A DNA stretch of 64,000 nucleotides, taken from NCBI GenBank assembly GCA_963770505.1, contig CAVYPR010000006.1, positions 1,147,058-1,211,057 on the forward strand. Direction: 5' to 3'. Under the pieces are notes generated by a model. It was not told the origin of the DNA. It saw only the letters and a program-made list of their open reading frames with translations, and made no database searches. A program made the position numbers and the translations under genes. This DNA is from CAVYPR01 sp963770505 (GTDB lineage: Bacteria > Actinomycetota > Acidimicrobiia > Acidimicrobiales > RAAP-2). This document shows positions 18,554 through 27,279 of this stretch, one piece after another. Numbering within the stretch: position 1 is the first letter of the stretch; each line of letters starts with the position of its first letter.

Positions 18554-19120
18554 TCAGCGCGGTGGGTACCAGTCGGCCATGGCGTCGAGCAGCGGGCCGG
18601 GCCGGTCGTCGGCCAGCAGGAGGGCCCGGTGGCGGGGTTGGACGAACCCCTCGTCGACTGCGTGGTCCAAGAAGTCCAGGAGGTGGTCGAAGAAGGCCCG
18701 GCTGTCGAGGATGCCCACCGGCTTGTCATGGAGCCCGAGCTGTGACCAGGTGAGGATCTCGGCCAGCTCCTCGAGGGTCCCCAGGCCACCGGGCAGGGCC
18801 ACGAAGCCATCCGCCAGCTCGGCCATCAGGGCCTTGCGCTCGTGCATGGTTTCCACCACATGCAGTTCGGTGAGACGGTCGTGGGCCACCTCGGGGCGGA
18901 CCATGTGGCGGGGGATCACCCCGACGACCTCCCCACCCGAGGCCAGGGCGGCATCGGCCAGGGCCCCCATCATGCCCACGTGGGCTCCGCCGTACACGAC
19001 GCGCACTCCCCGCTCGACGAGGGCCCGGGCCAGCGACTCGGCGTCCTCGGCGTAGCCCGGGCCGTCTCCCCGGTGGGCGCCGCAGAAGACGCACACGGCC
19101 CGCAGTCGCCGCTCACCCAC
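18554..19120 (-). CDS. LOG-family protein (cytokinin riboside 5'-monophosphate phosphoribohydrolase type)
   Basis: 188 residues, GTG start. Rossmann-like SLOG enzyme that cleaves the N-glycosidic bond of (modified) AMP. Signature residues are ETMHERKALM (Arg and Lys of the active site) and ALPGGLGTLEEL (PGGxGTxxE). N-terminus AVCVFCGAHRGDGPGY matches the TIGR00730 group. The bacterial role is usually nucleotide salvage or damage control. Its start overlaps the end of the S33 peptidase gene by 8 bases, suggesting co-transcription. A second, distant SLOG protein is at 49803-50306. Confidence 0.85.
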   Translation of the reverse strand: MGERRLRAVCVFCGAHRGDGPGYAEDAESLARALVERGVRVVYGGAHVGMMGALADAALASGGEVVGVIPRHMVRPEVAHDRLTELHVVETMHERKALMAELADGFVALPGGLGTLEELAEILTWSQLGLHDKPVGILDSRAFFDHLLDFLDHAVDEGFVQPRHRALLLADDRPGPLLDAMADWYPPR

Positions 19121-20616
19121 AGGTGGTCCCGCTGGCCGGCACCTGGCCGGAGACGAGGTAGGCGTCGACCACCCGGTCCATGCACTGGTCGGATGAGCCG
19201 TTCAGGAGCCACGTGTGACCCCAGCCCCGCCAGGTCACAAGGTGCGCGCCGCCGAGGTCGTGGGCCAGCTGGACCGCTGACGAGTGAGGGGTATTGGGGT
19301 CGCCGGTGTTGCCGATCACCACGATCCCATGGGCGGCGGGAGTGGCCACGCTGTGTACCGCCACCGACGAACGGGGCCAGTCGGTGCAGCCGGCGAGGTC
19401 GTAGGTAACGGCATAGGCGGCCAGCTGCCCGTGGCGGTCGTCCAGTGTCTGCGCCAGCCGCCCCGCCGCGGCCGGGGACAGCCGATCAGCTGTGTCGTTG
19501 CAGCCGAACGCCCACTGGGGACCGACCAGCGACGCGCCGTCGAGGTCGACCTCGATCTCGAGGGCCAACGCCCGGAGCGGGGCCCCGTTGCCGGCCGTCG
19601 CCGCCAGCAGGGCTGTGGTGAAGGCGTCGCCGAACGAGGGCACGCTCAGGTAGAAGAGGGTGGCCGTGTCGAGGTCGCCCAGGGTCACCGGCAGGTCGTC
19701 CCCGTTTCCTGGGGCGGGGAGGGGATGCTGCGCGAGCTCAGTCGCCAGGTCCTCGTAGTAGGTGCGGGGGTCGGATCCGAGCGGGCAGTGCGGTTCAGCG
19801 GCACAGGCAGCGAAGAAGTGGTTGAGCGAGGCGGTGATCGCCGACGCTTCGGCCCTCACTCCTGTGGCCAGGGGCGAGGACTCGACCACCGCGCCGTCGA
19901 GGATCATGGCCCTGACCCGCTCGGGGAAGAGATGGGCGTAGACCGAGCCTAGGACCGTGCCGTACGACAGGCCCCAGTAGTCGATCTTGGACACGCCGAG
20001 GGCCTGGCGGATGCGGTCCATGTCCCGCGCGGCGTCGGTCGAGTCGAGGCGGGGGAGCAGGGCCGGCGCGGCGGCGGCGCAGCCGGCGTGCAGCCCGCGG
20101 AAGAGGGTGGAGGCCGGCAGGGGGCCGCTCGGGGTCGCCGGCAGCGGCTCGACGCTGGCCGCCGCCGCCGGCGATGGCCCGCACAGCAGTCCGTCGCTGG
20201 CCCCGGTGCCCCGCTCGTCGAAACTCACCAGGTCGAAGTCGTCGCTGACCTGCTTGGGCACCAGCGCGGCCAGGACCGGGAGGATCAGCACGCCGCTCTC
20301 ACCTGGTCCGCCCGGATTGAACAGGAGGGCCCCGCGGCTGGCGGCGGGATCCGCGGCCGGCTTCTCGATCACCGGCACCGAGATGGTCGGGCCCTTGGGC
20401 TGCGCGTAGTCGACCGGCACCATGACCGTGCCGCAGCGGTACCCGGCCTGGGAGGGGCAGGCCGACCAGGTGATCGGTGGGGGGGGTGCCGAGCGCGGGG
20501 AGGGGCGTCGCCGCGGCGCGGCTCCCGCCGGCCACCGGTACCAGCAGCGACGCGGTCGTGGCCAAGATCGCCCCTGACCATCTGCGGAGTCCCCGCCCAC
20601 CCATGGGCGGCACCAT
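19113..20616 (-). CDS. Secreted S33 (tripeptidyl-aminopeptidase-like) alpha/beta hydrolase; frameshift in a G8 run as sequenced
   Basis: The signal peptide (from ATG 20616 or 20604; GAILATTASLLVPVAGG, then a SRAAATP-type cleavage region) is in one frame; after the run of eight G at 20479-20486 the mature enzyme continues in the next (net +1): ITWSACPSQAGYRCGTVMVP, LFNPGGPGESG (oxyanion), YWGLSYGTVLGSVYA (nucleophile Ser), GNTGDPNTPHSS (Asp) and WRGWGHTWLLNGS (His). The last part is the TAP-like C-terminal domain. It acts outside the cell, clipping short peptides from protein N-termini. The homopolymer makes a sequencing error or slippage the likely cause of the break. Confidence 0.82.
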
Positions 20617-20647
20617 AGCGAGAGCCGACCAGCCAGGTCCGTCGGGG

Positions 20648-21934
20648 TCAGGCGGGCTCGGGTCGGTTCGGTCCGCCGGGGTCGGGCGCTTCGCCTCCCC
20701 CGTCGTCCCCTGCGACCCCGGGTACCGCCTTGCGGACTGCGCTCTCGGCCTTCGAGGCGACGACATGGAGCGGGAGACCCGTGCGATCGGCCGCCCGGGC
20801 CACGTCGTCGAACTCGGCCTTCACCCGGCCGGGGCCGACCTTCACCCGCACGGGCTCGCCGTCGACCTCGACCTCACCTTCCAGGCGGGCGGACGGCCAC
20901 CGCTCCCCTGACAATGCCCGGACGCCGAAGGTGCCGGTGATGTCCCGGAAGACCTGGCGAAGGTGGCCGGCGAGTGCCGGGTCGCACAGAGCGTGGAGCG
21001 TGTGTCCGGGGCGGCCCTTCTTCATCACCACCGGCGTGATCCAGGCGTCGTGGGCGCCCGCGTCGAGGAGGGCGGCCACCGCTCGGCCGAGCTGCTCGCC
21101 CGTGGTGTCGTCGAGATTCGTCTCGAGGACGATGACGGGCTGGCCCGGGCCGATGTCGGTGACCCCCGTGCCGGTCCGCTCGATCGCCCGCCCTACGACG
21201 ACCTGGGTGCAGTTCGGCAGGTCCGGCAGTTCGTTCGAGCCGGCGCCGAAGCCGCTGGTCGCCACCACCATCGGGGGCATCGGGCCGAAGGAGCCGGCCA
21301 GGGCGGAGAGGATGGCGGCGCCGGTGGGCGTGGTCAGCTCGATCTGGGTGTCCCGGCCGTAGGTGGGGGCATCGGCCAGCAGCCGCACCACGGCCGGAGA
21401 GGGGTTGGGCAGCAGCCCGTGGGCTGCTCGGATGGTGCCTGTGCCGGTCGCCACCTTCGATGCGGTCACGGTGTCCACCCCCAACACCTCGAGAGCCGCC
21501 GCCGTCCCGACCACGTCGACCACCGCGTCGTGCCCGCCGACCTCGTGGAAGTGCACCTGCTCGGCCGAGCGGCGGTGGATCCGTCCCTCGACCTCGGCGA
21601 GGGCGGCGAACACGGCCAAGGACCGCTGTGCCACGCGCTCGGGGAGGCGGGCTTCGGAGACCAGTCCCACGATGTGGGCGTAGGTGCGCACCACGACGTC
21701 GTCCCGGCTGGAGACGACGACCCTGGTACAGCCGATTCCGCCCCGCAGCACGGGTTCCCGACGCAGCTGCCAACCCGGGAGCGGGAGCCGCCCGAGGATG
21801 GAGAGGACCTCGTCGAAGTCGGCGCCGGCATCGAGCAGGCTGGCCAGGGCCATGTCGCCGGCGATGCCGGCGAAGCAGTGAAACCAAGCGACGGTCCCGG
21901 TAGTTCCCGGGGCCTCGGGCGTCCGACTGTTCAC
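20648..21934 (-). CDS. larC: LarC, nickel insertion protein for the nickel-pincer cofactor
   Basis: 428 residues, GTG start overlapping the larB stop by 4 bases. LarC is a CTP-dependent cyclometallase that puts nickel into the pincer nucleotide. Family marks: FHCFAGIAGDMALASLLDAG at the N-terminus, VHFHEVGGHDAVVDVVG in the middle, ELTTPTGAAIL, LETNLDDTTGEQLG and the C-terminal VKVGPGRVKAEFDDVARAA. In some lactobacilli larC is made by a programmed frameshift between two ORFs; here it is one continuous ORF. Runs as larB-larC; larE is near 8.3 kb. Confidence 0.92.
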   Translation of the reverse strand: MNSRTPEAPGTTGTVAWFHCFAGIAGDMALASLLDAGADFDEVLSILGRLPLPGWQLRREPVLRGGIGCTRVVVSSRDDVVVRTYAHIVGLVSEARLPERVAQRSLAVFAALAEVEGRIHRRSAEQVHFHEVGGHDAVVDVVGTAAALEVLGVDTVTASKVATGTGTIRAAHGLLPNPSPAVVRLLADAPTYGRDTQIELTTPTGAAILSALAGSFGPMPPMVVATSGFGAGSNELPDLPNCTQVVVGRAIERTGTGVTDIGPGQPVIVLETNLDDTTGEQLGRAVAALLDAGAHDAWITPVVMKKGRPGHTLHALCDPALAGHLRQVFRDITGTFGVRALSGERWPSARLEGEVEVDGEPVRVKVGPGRVKAEFDDVARAADRTGLPLHVVASKAESAVRKAVPGVAGDDGGGEAPDPGGPNRPEPA

Positions 21935-22701
21935 GGGAGCAGCCGACCGACGGCGCAGGCCGCGCCGAACCCGTTGTCGATGCCCACCACCGTGATCCCG
22001 GCGGCACACGAGGACAGCATGGCCAGCAGTGCGGTCACCCCCTCCAGCGCGGCTCCGTAGCCGGCGCTGGTGGGGACGGCCACCACCGGAGCGGGGGTGA
22101 TGCCACCGACGAGGCTGGCCAGCGCCCCTTCCATCCCCGCCACCACCACGACGACGTCCGCCTCCACCAGCTCGTCCACCGACGCCAGCAGGCGGTGGAC
22201 GCCGGCCACGCCGCAGTCGTGCAACAGCATCGGAGCGAATCCGAGGGCCGAGAGCACCGCCGTGCACTCGTCGGCCACGGGCTGGTCGGCGGTGCCGGCC
22301 GTGAGGACCAGCACCCGACCGGGTCGCTCGGCGGCCGGGCGCCACACCAGGGTGGAGAGACGACCGGTGCCGGTGACCGTCCCCGGCAGATGGCCTGCGG
22401 CGGCGACGGCCGCCTGGGCCGCAGCGGCCTGCCCGGGATCGGCGCGAGTGAGGAGAACCGGGCCACCAGGCTCGGCGAGAAGCTCGACCACGATCCCTGC
22501 GCACTGCTTGGGGGTCTTCCCCGGCCCGTACACGGCTTCGGGCAGTCCCTGGCGCAGGGAACGGTGGTGGTCGATCCTCGCGTAGCCGAGATCGGCGAAC
22601 GGGAGGCGCCGGAGCCGGCGGACGGCATCATCGGGTGGACACACACCCGAGGCCACGTCGTCGAGAAGCTGTCGAAGCGCGGGCTGGTCCATCAGGCTCA
22701 C
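21931..22701 (-). CDS. larB: LarB, nicotinate adenine dinucleotide carboxylase/hydrolase
   Basis: 256 residues from GTG 22701 (ATG 22692 possible). LarB carboxylates NaAD at C5 of the pyridinium and cleaves it, starting nickel-pincer cofactor synthesis. The N-terminal segment (LGYARIDHHRSLRQGLPEAV and YGPGKTPKQC) is specific for LarB, and the C-terminal half resembles PurE (VLTAGTADQPVADEC, VVVVAGMEGALASLVGG, VPTSAGYGAALEG and GIDNGFGAA). It is the first gene of larB-larC and starts only 14 bases from the divergent pheA start. Confidence 0.92.
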   Translation of the reverse strand: MSLMDQPALRQLLDDVASGVCPPDDAVRRLRRLPFADLGYARIDHHRSLRQGLPEAVYGPGKTPKQCAGIVVELLAEPGGPVLLTRADPGQAAAAQAAVAAAGHLPGTVTGTGRLSTLVWRPAAERPGRVLVLTAGTADQPVADECTAVLSALGFAPMLLHDCGVAGVHRLLASVDELVEADVVVVVAGMEGALASLVGGITPAPVVAVPTSAGYGAALEGVTALLAMLSSCAAGITVVGIDNGFGAACAVGRLLP

Positions 22702-22715
22702 TATCCTGCCTCGGT

Positions 22716-23648
22716 GTGACCCAACCTGCGACCTCGATCGCCTTCTTCGGCCCCCAGGGCACTTTCACCGAGGAGGCGCTGCTCAGCGAACCCGACTTCG
22801 CAGCATCGGCCCTCGAGCCGAGGGCGACCATCGCCGAGGTCCTCGAGGCGGTGGCCGGCGGTCGGGTGGACCTCGGTTTCGTGCCGATGGAGAACGCCAT
22901 CGACGGGACGGTGCGCGACACCCTCGACGCCCTCATTCTCGACTTCGACCTGCTGATCCAGCGTGAGGTCGTCCTCGATGTGCACCTGCACCTCATGGCC
23001 GCCCAGGGCACGAAGTTGTCCGACGTGCGGCGCGTGTTGTCGTTCCCCGTGGCGACGGCCCAGTGCCGGAAGTACCTGGCCGAGAGCCTGCCCGCTGCCG
23101 AAGTGCTGGCCAGCAACTCCACCGCCGATGCGGCCCGGCAGCTTGGAGAGCACCCCGAGCCCGGCAGTGCGGCCATCGCCCCGCGCCTGGCCGCCGACAT
23201 CTACGGATTGGCGGTGCTGGCCGAGGACGTCGAGGACTTTCCCGGCAACCAGACCAGGTTCGTGGCCGTGGCCCGTTCCGGAGTTCCGCGACCCACCGGT
23301 CACGACCGCACCAGCATCGTGTGCTTCCAGCGTGACGACCGCCCCGGAAGCCTCCACGGGATCCTCGGTCAGTTTGCCGCCCGCAACATCAACCTCACCA
23401 AGCTCGAGTCACGTCCGACCAAGCGCGGGTTGGGTGACTACTGCTTCGTCATCGACCTCGACGGCCATTTGGACGACGAGGTGGTGGCTGACTGCCTCCG
23501 GGACCTCCACGCCGAGCTGGCAGGGGTCAAATTCCTCGGCTCGTATGCCGCGGCCGGCGCCCATGCTCCGGCCCGCCGGCGCGAGGCGGACGACGCGTGG
23601 CGCCAGGCCGACGCGTGGCTGTCGGCCCTGCGCGACCAGATCGGCTGA
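22716..23648 (+). CDS. pheA: Prephenate dehydratase
   Basis: 310 residues, GTG start. Converts prephenate to phenylpyruvate in phenylalanine synthesis. The catalytic domain begins IAFFGPQGTFTEEALL and contains PMENAIDGTVRDTLD and DFPGNQTRFVAV (Thr-Arg-Phe motif); the C-terminal ACT domain is FQRDDRPGSLHGILGQFA to NLTKLESRPTKRGLGDY, with the ESR phenylalanine-binding motif, so feedback inhibition is expected. The long upstream extension open in this frame is ignored because family proteins start just before IAFFGPQG. TATCCT at about 22702-22707 could be a -10 box of a nearly leaderless transcript. Confidence 0.92.
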   Translation: MTQPATSIAFFGPQGTFTEEALLSEPDFAASALEPRATIAEVLEAVAGGRVDLGFVPMENAIDGTVRDTLDALILDFDLLIQREVVLDVHLHLMAAQGTKLSDVRRVLSFPVATAQCRKYLAESLPAAEVLASNSTADAARQLGEHPEPGSAAIAPRLAADIYGLAVLAEDVEDFPGNQTRFVAVARSGVPRPTGHDRTSIVCFQRDDRPGSLHGILGQFAARNINLTKLESRPTKRGLGDYCFVIDLDGHLDDEVVADCLRDLHAELAGVKFLGSYAAAGAHAPARRREADDAWRQADAWLSALRDQIG

Positions 23649-23708
23649 CACCGGCCCGTCCGCTTTGAACTGAGCCCCGACAGCTGGTGGTGGGCCGGGC
23701 CCCGCCGG

Positions 23709-24584
23709 TCACGAGGCGGCCGGCGTCGAGTGACCGGGTGAAGGGTCGAGGTTTGGAGGGGACGTGCGCACCGAGAGAACGATGCCGACCACCATGATGG
23801 CGAAGGACGCACATGCGACCGCGATCCGCAGCGGGCTTCCCTCGTAGTGCTCGCCGAAGAGCCAGATGCCCAGGATGATGCTCACGAATGGGTCGACCGA
23901 AACCATGAGGGGTTGCGAGATTCGGAGTGGTCCGACATGTAGCGCCGTCTGCACCAGCAGGGTTCCGATGATGCCCCCCACGATGACGGCATAGATGGGC
24001 CAGCGTGAGAACATTCCCAGAAACCCAACGGTCGTGAATGTGTCGGTGGCCGACTTGATGAAGGTGGCCTCGAGCGCCCAGACCACGGCTGCCGCGGTCG
24101 CCGCCATCGCCGCCCGTCGGCTGGCCGGTCCCCGGAGGCTCAGCGCGGCCAGCGCCGCCGTCAGGATCCCGAAAGTCACCAGCACCGACAGCCAGGCCGA
24201 CGACGTCGGCGCTGTCTGGTTGCCCTGCGGCTCGGCGAGCACCACGAAGAGGGCGAGGCTGGCGCAGGTCAGGCCGGCGGAGGCCCAGGCGGCCCGGGTG
24301 ATTCGCTGGCCGATCCACACTCTGCGCAGCGCGAGCGTGAAGACGAGTTCGGAGACAAGGAGCGCCTGTACCTGAGAAAGCGTGCCGAGGTGGAGCGCCG
24401 TTGCCTGGAAGACGAACCCTCCGAGGAGCGCGACCCAGCCGAGCAACCAGAGCGGGTTCCTGGCCAGGTAGAGAGCCAGGCGCAGCAGCGGGAGCTTGGC
24501 GGACCTCGAGGTGCTGGCCCGGTGCTGGGCCACCACGTTGAAGGCATTGCAGAGCCCCGCGCACAGAGCGAAGAGGGTGCTCAC
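23709..24584 (-). CDS. DMT-superfamily (EamA/NIPA-like) transporter
   Basis: 291 residues and about nine to ten hydrophobic helices, with a GTG start. The pattern FVFQATALHLGTLSQVQALL followed later by LLVQTALHVGPLRISQPLMV is the two-fold repeat of the drug/metabolite transporter superfamily, of the subgroup that also resembles magnesium transporter NIPA. Substrate unknown. A related transporter is encoded at 25445-26362; both share the motif of QTALx2G before the second repeat, so they are paralogues. Confidence 0.75.
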   Translation of the reverse strand: MSTLFALCAGLCNAFNVVAQHRASTSRSAKLPLLRLALYLARNPLWLLGWVALLGGFVFQATALHLGTLSQVQALLVSELVFTLALRRVWIGQRITRAAWASAGLTCASLALFVVLAEPQGNQTAPTSSAWLSVLVTFGILTAALAALSLRGPASRRAAMAATAAAVVWALEATFIKSATDTFTTVGFLGMFSRWPIYAVIVGGIIGTLLVQTALHVGPLRISQPLMVSVDPFVSIILGIWLFGEHYEGSPLRIAVACASFAIMVVGIVLSVRTSPPNLDPSPGHSTPAAS

Positions 24585-24722
24585 GGGGCAATCTCGCGGA
24601 AGACGCCCGAAAGGCTGCTCGCTTCCCCCGGGCCCGGCGGGTCGACGAACGCCCGGGCAGTCGCGCCCGCTACCGCGGCGTCTCGCCGGGCCGGCGTGGC
24701 GTCAACTCCCGAGACGGCAGCG

Positions 24723-24884
24723 TCAGTGGCCGTGGCCGCGCCCGCGGGAACTGTGGGGGTGCTTCCTTGTCTTGTGGGCGTGGGTGGCGTCTGGGTGTGA
24801 GTTGCGCCGGGCGTAGTGGCGGCCACCGAAGCCCCCCGCCACGATCACCACCAGCACGATCGCCATGATGAACCAAATGAACAC
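24723..24884 (-). CDS. Small membrane protein with a His-rich tail
   Basis: 53 residues from GTG 24884, with GAGGGGACGG 6-15 bases upstream. One hydrophobic helix (VFIWFIMAIVLVVIVAGGF) is followed by a basic, His-rich tail (HPDATHAHKTRKHPHSSRG and RGHGH). I know no family. The tail could bind metal, or it may simply be a charged anchor. It lies upstream of the DMT transporter on the same strand with a 140-base gap. It is short, but the RBS, helix and third-position G/C support it. Confidence 0.5.
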   Translation of the reverse strand: MFIWFIMAIVLVVIVAGGFGGRHYARRNSHPDATHAHKTRKHPHSSRGRGHGH

Positions 24885-25059
24885 GTTGCCCGTCCCCTCG
24901 GTATTCGCGTGAGGTCGCTCACCCTAGGCCGTTGGGCACGGCCTGGTCGAGTGGCTGGTTGGATCGGGCGGGCCCGGGGTGCGGAAACCGGTTGAGTCCC
25001 CGCCCGGACTGCTGACTTGTGCCTAAGGTGTGATGACAGACCGAACCCTAGGAGGAGCT

Positions 25060-25293
25060 GTGCTGGCGTACTCGTTCCCGCTCTTGAGTCTCTTCTGGGC
25101 CATGCTGATGTTTGCCGGCCTGGTCATCGTCGTCTTCTTCATCATCTGGTGTTTCGTCGACAACTTCCGGCGCAAGGATCACCACGGACTGGCCAAAGCG
25201 GGCTGGACCGTCCTCATCCTGATCATTCCAGTCATCGGTGCCCTGATCTACATCATCGCCCGTCCGGTCGACGCCACCTACGAGCGCACGTAG
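25060..25293 (+). CDS. PLDc_N-domain small membrane protein
   Basis: 77 residues from GTG 25060, chosen because GGAGG at 25051-25055 sits just before it; an in-frame GTG/ATG at 25030/25033 would add ten residues. Two membrane helices (LSLFWAMLMFAGLVIVVFF and WTVLILIIPVIGALIYIIA) joined by NFRRKDHHGLAKAG. This is the PLDc_N (phospholipase D nuclease N-terminal) domain, here alone, as common in actinobacteria. Its role is unknown; in longer proteins it anchors cardiolipin synthases or sensor proteins. Confidence 0.8.
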   Translation: MLAYSFPLLSLFWAMLMFAGLVIVVFFIIWCFVDNFRRKDHHGLAKAGWTVLILIIPVIGALIYIIARPVDATYERT

Positions 25294-25444
25294 GGGGTAC
25301 GGGCCCCGAGACCGCAGTTGGGCGATCTCTGCGCTTGGCCGACTCGGTCATCGGCGTGGCGACGGCGCAGCACACTGGGACTGAAGTGACTCCTCGGAAG
25401 CGCCGGCGGATGCGGAGTTTCGGGCTCCGACCGGCGGGGGCCCG

Positions 25445-26362
25445 ATGACGGCCGCGCTCGCCCTCTTGGCGGCGCTGGCGTTCGCCCTGGGCAACGTCCT
25501 TCAACAGAAGGGCACGCTGGAGACCGAGGCCCCCGAAGACGATCCGCACTTCCTGGCGCAGGCGGTGAGGCGTCCGGTCTGGCTCGCCGGTGGGCTGTGC
25601 CAGGTCGGTGGCTGGATCCTGCAGGCGGTGGCGCTGAAGTCGGGGTCGCTGGTCGTCGTGCAGTCGCTCACGTCCATGAGCCTGGTTATCGCTCTGCCCC
25701 TGGGCGCCAAGATCACCGACCAGCAGATCACCAGGAGGGTCACGGCCGGTGCGGTGGCCATGGTCGCGGGGATCGCCCTTCTCCTGACCGTGGGGTCCCC
25801 CGTAGGGGGCACGACACAACCGTCGGCATCGGCATGGGTGTCTGCCGGCCTGGTTTCCGTGCTGATCGTCGCTGCGTTGTACAGGATGGGCCGCCACCGC
25901 CAAGGGGCGGCGAAGGCACTGCTCTTCGGATCGGCGGCGGGCGTCGCCTTCGGACTCCAGGCGGCGGTGACGAAGGTGTTCATGGAGCTGGTGGGCAAGG
26001 GACTCGGGACCATCCTCACGAGTTGGACCATCTACGTGCTCATCGTGTCGGCCATCGTGGGATTCGTGCTGCAACAGACGGCCCTCAAGACGGGCATCCT
26101 GGCTCCGGCCATGGCGACGAGCAACGCAGTGACCCTGATCTCCAGTGTGCTGCTGGGAGTGTCCGTCTTCGGCGAGAGCGTGTCCAGCAGCAACTCCCGG
26201 TCGGCGCCGTCGATCGTCGGCTTGCTGATCGCACTGGTCGGCATCGTGCTGCTGGCCGGGGCCAATCCACCCCAGAGCACCCACCCGATGCCTGATTTCG
26301 ACGACGTGCCTCCCAACGCCGACAGACCCGGGGGGCCACCTGCAGCACCAGGTGGGCGCTGA
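25445..26362 (+). CDS. DMT-superfamily (EamA/NIPA-like) transporter
   Basis: 305 residues, ATG start. It starts ALAFALGNVLQQKGTLETEA and has about nine helices with repeated motifs (GGWILQAVALKSGSLVVVQS and GFVLQQTALKTGILAPAMA). The Asp/Pro-rich C-terminal 35 residues are probably cytoplasmic. Paralogous to the gene at 23709-24584, but on the other strand. Substrate is unknown; NIPA-type relatives move Mg, and others move metabolites. Confidence 0.77.
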   Translation: MTAALALLAALAFALGNVLQQKGTLETEAPEDDPHFLAQAVRRPVWLAGGLCQVGGWILQAVALKSGSLVVVQSLTSMSLVIALPLGAKITDQQITRRVTAGAVAMVAGIALLLTVGSPVGGTTQPSASAWVSAGLVSVLIVAALYRMGRHRQGAAKALLFGSAAGVAFGLQAAVTKVFMELVGKGLGTILTSWTIYVLIVSAIVGFVLQQTALKTGILAPAMATSNAVTLISSVLLGVSVFGESVSSSNSRSAPSIVGLLIALVGIVLLAGANPPQSTHPMPDFDDVPPNADRPGGPPAAPGGR

Positions 26363-26486
26363 CGGTGCGGTCGACCCGTCCAGGGCACGGGCAGGGCCTT
26401 CTGCGGATCCCACCGGCCGCGACCGGACGGGTCGTTCCTCGTGGGCGCTGCCTACCAGTCCGCATGCCCGGCGCCCGCAGAGGTAG

Positions 26487-27080
26487 GTGCAATTGTCGGT
26501 GATCCTTGCGGCGACGACCACCGCCACATGGTGGATCTATCCGCTGCTGTTCCTCGGGGTGATGGTGTCGTGGGCCGGCGTCCCATTCGTCGGCACGCTG
26601 GCGCTTGGCGCGGCGGGAGTCGCCGCGAGCCAGGGCAGATTGGCGCTTGGTGCCGTCATCGTGGTGTCGACGATGGCCGGGGAGGCGGGAGGTCTGATCG
26701 GCTACTGGGTGGGGTTGCGCTGGGGACGCCAACTCCTGGGCCGACCCGGGAAGCGCCTGGCCAGCCGGGAGAAGGCGCTCGAACGGGGAGAGCGCATCTA
26801 CGCCAGGTGGGGACGGCTCGCCGTCTTTGTGACGCCGGCCATCGTCTCGGGTACCGCCAAGATGAAGCGCGGGCAGTTCGCCCTGTGGAACCTTGTCGCG
26901 TCCTTCGCCTTCTCGGTCTCGGTGGGAGCGAGCTCGTACGGTCTCGGCAGGGTGGCCACCGGCCACCATTCGAAGTTCGACGTCGGTGTGCTGGCCGTCG
27001 GTCTGATCGCCGGCGGGCTCTTTCTCCTCCTCGGGCGGCACCGTCGCCGCAAGGTCGTCTCGACGCCGGACGCCGCGTGA
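26487..27080 (+). CDS. DedA/VTT-domain membrane protein
   Basis: 197 residues, GTG start. Helices include WWIYPLLFLGVMVSWAGVPF and a motif of the VTT/DedA fold (EAGGLIGYWVGLRWGRQLLG then RYARWGRLAVFVTPAIVSG-like RIYARWGRLAVFVTPAIV), a re-entrant region with Gly and acidic residues. DedA proteins are lipid (undecaprenyl-phosphate or phosphatidylethanolamine) flippases or membrane-homeostasis factors. The end is basic (LLLGRHRRRKVVS). It is separated from the next gene by 200 bases in which I see nothing coding. Confidence 0.75.
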   Translation: MQLSVILAATTTATWWIYPLLFLGVMVSWAGVPFVGTLALGAAGVAASQGRLALGAVIVVSTMAGEAGGLIGYWVGLRWGRQLLGRPGKRLASREKALERGERIYARWGRLAVFVTPAIVSGTAKMKRGQFALWNLVASFAFSVSVGASSYGLGRVATGHHSKFDVGVLAVGLIAGGLFLLLGRHRRRKVVSTPDAA

Positions 27081-27279
27081 CGGCGCACCGCGGCGTCATG
27101 TCGGCCAGCCCAGTTGCGCAGCGCGCTCGCCGCGATCTGCTGCGCACCTCGGGCGGTGATGCCTGCGCCGACATCCGCTCCACGTGCACCTGCGGGTCGA
27201 TCACTTCGAGCAGCCCGTGAAGCCGCCCCGATGGCGTAGGCGCTTCTTGGAGGGCCTGCAGACGGCGGCGACCTGGGCT

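Noticed and set aside
20648..21934. Programmed frameshift in larC as in lactobacilli
   Set aside because: The ORF is continuous from GTG 21934 to its stop, so no frameshift is needed.
24581..24826. 81-residue minus-strand ORF ending at the DMT transporter start
   Set aside because: It is low-complexity and reads the His-rich membrane protein gene in another frame; the alternative frame has a clear RBS and membrane helix.
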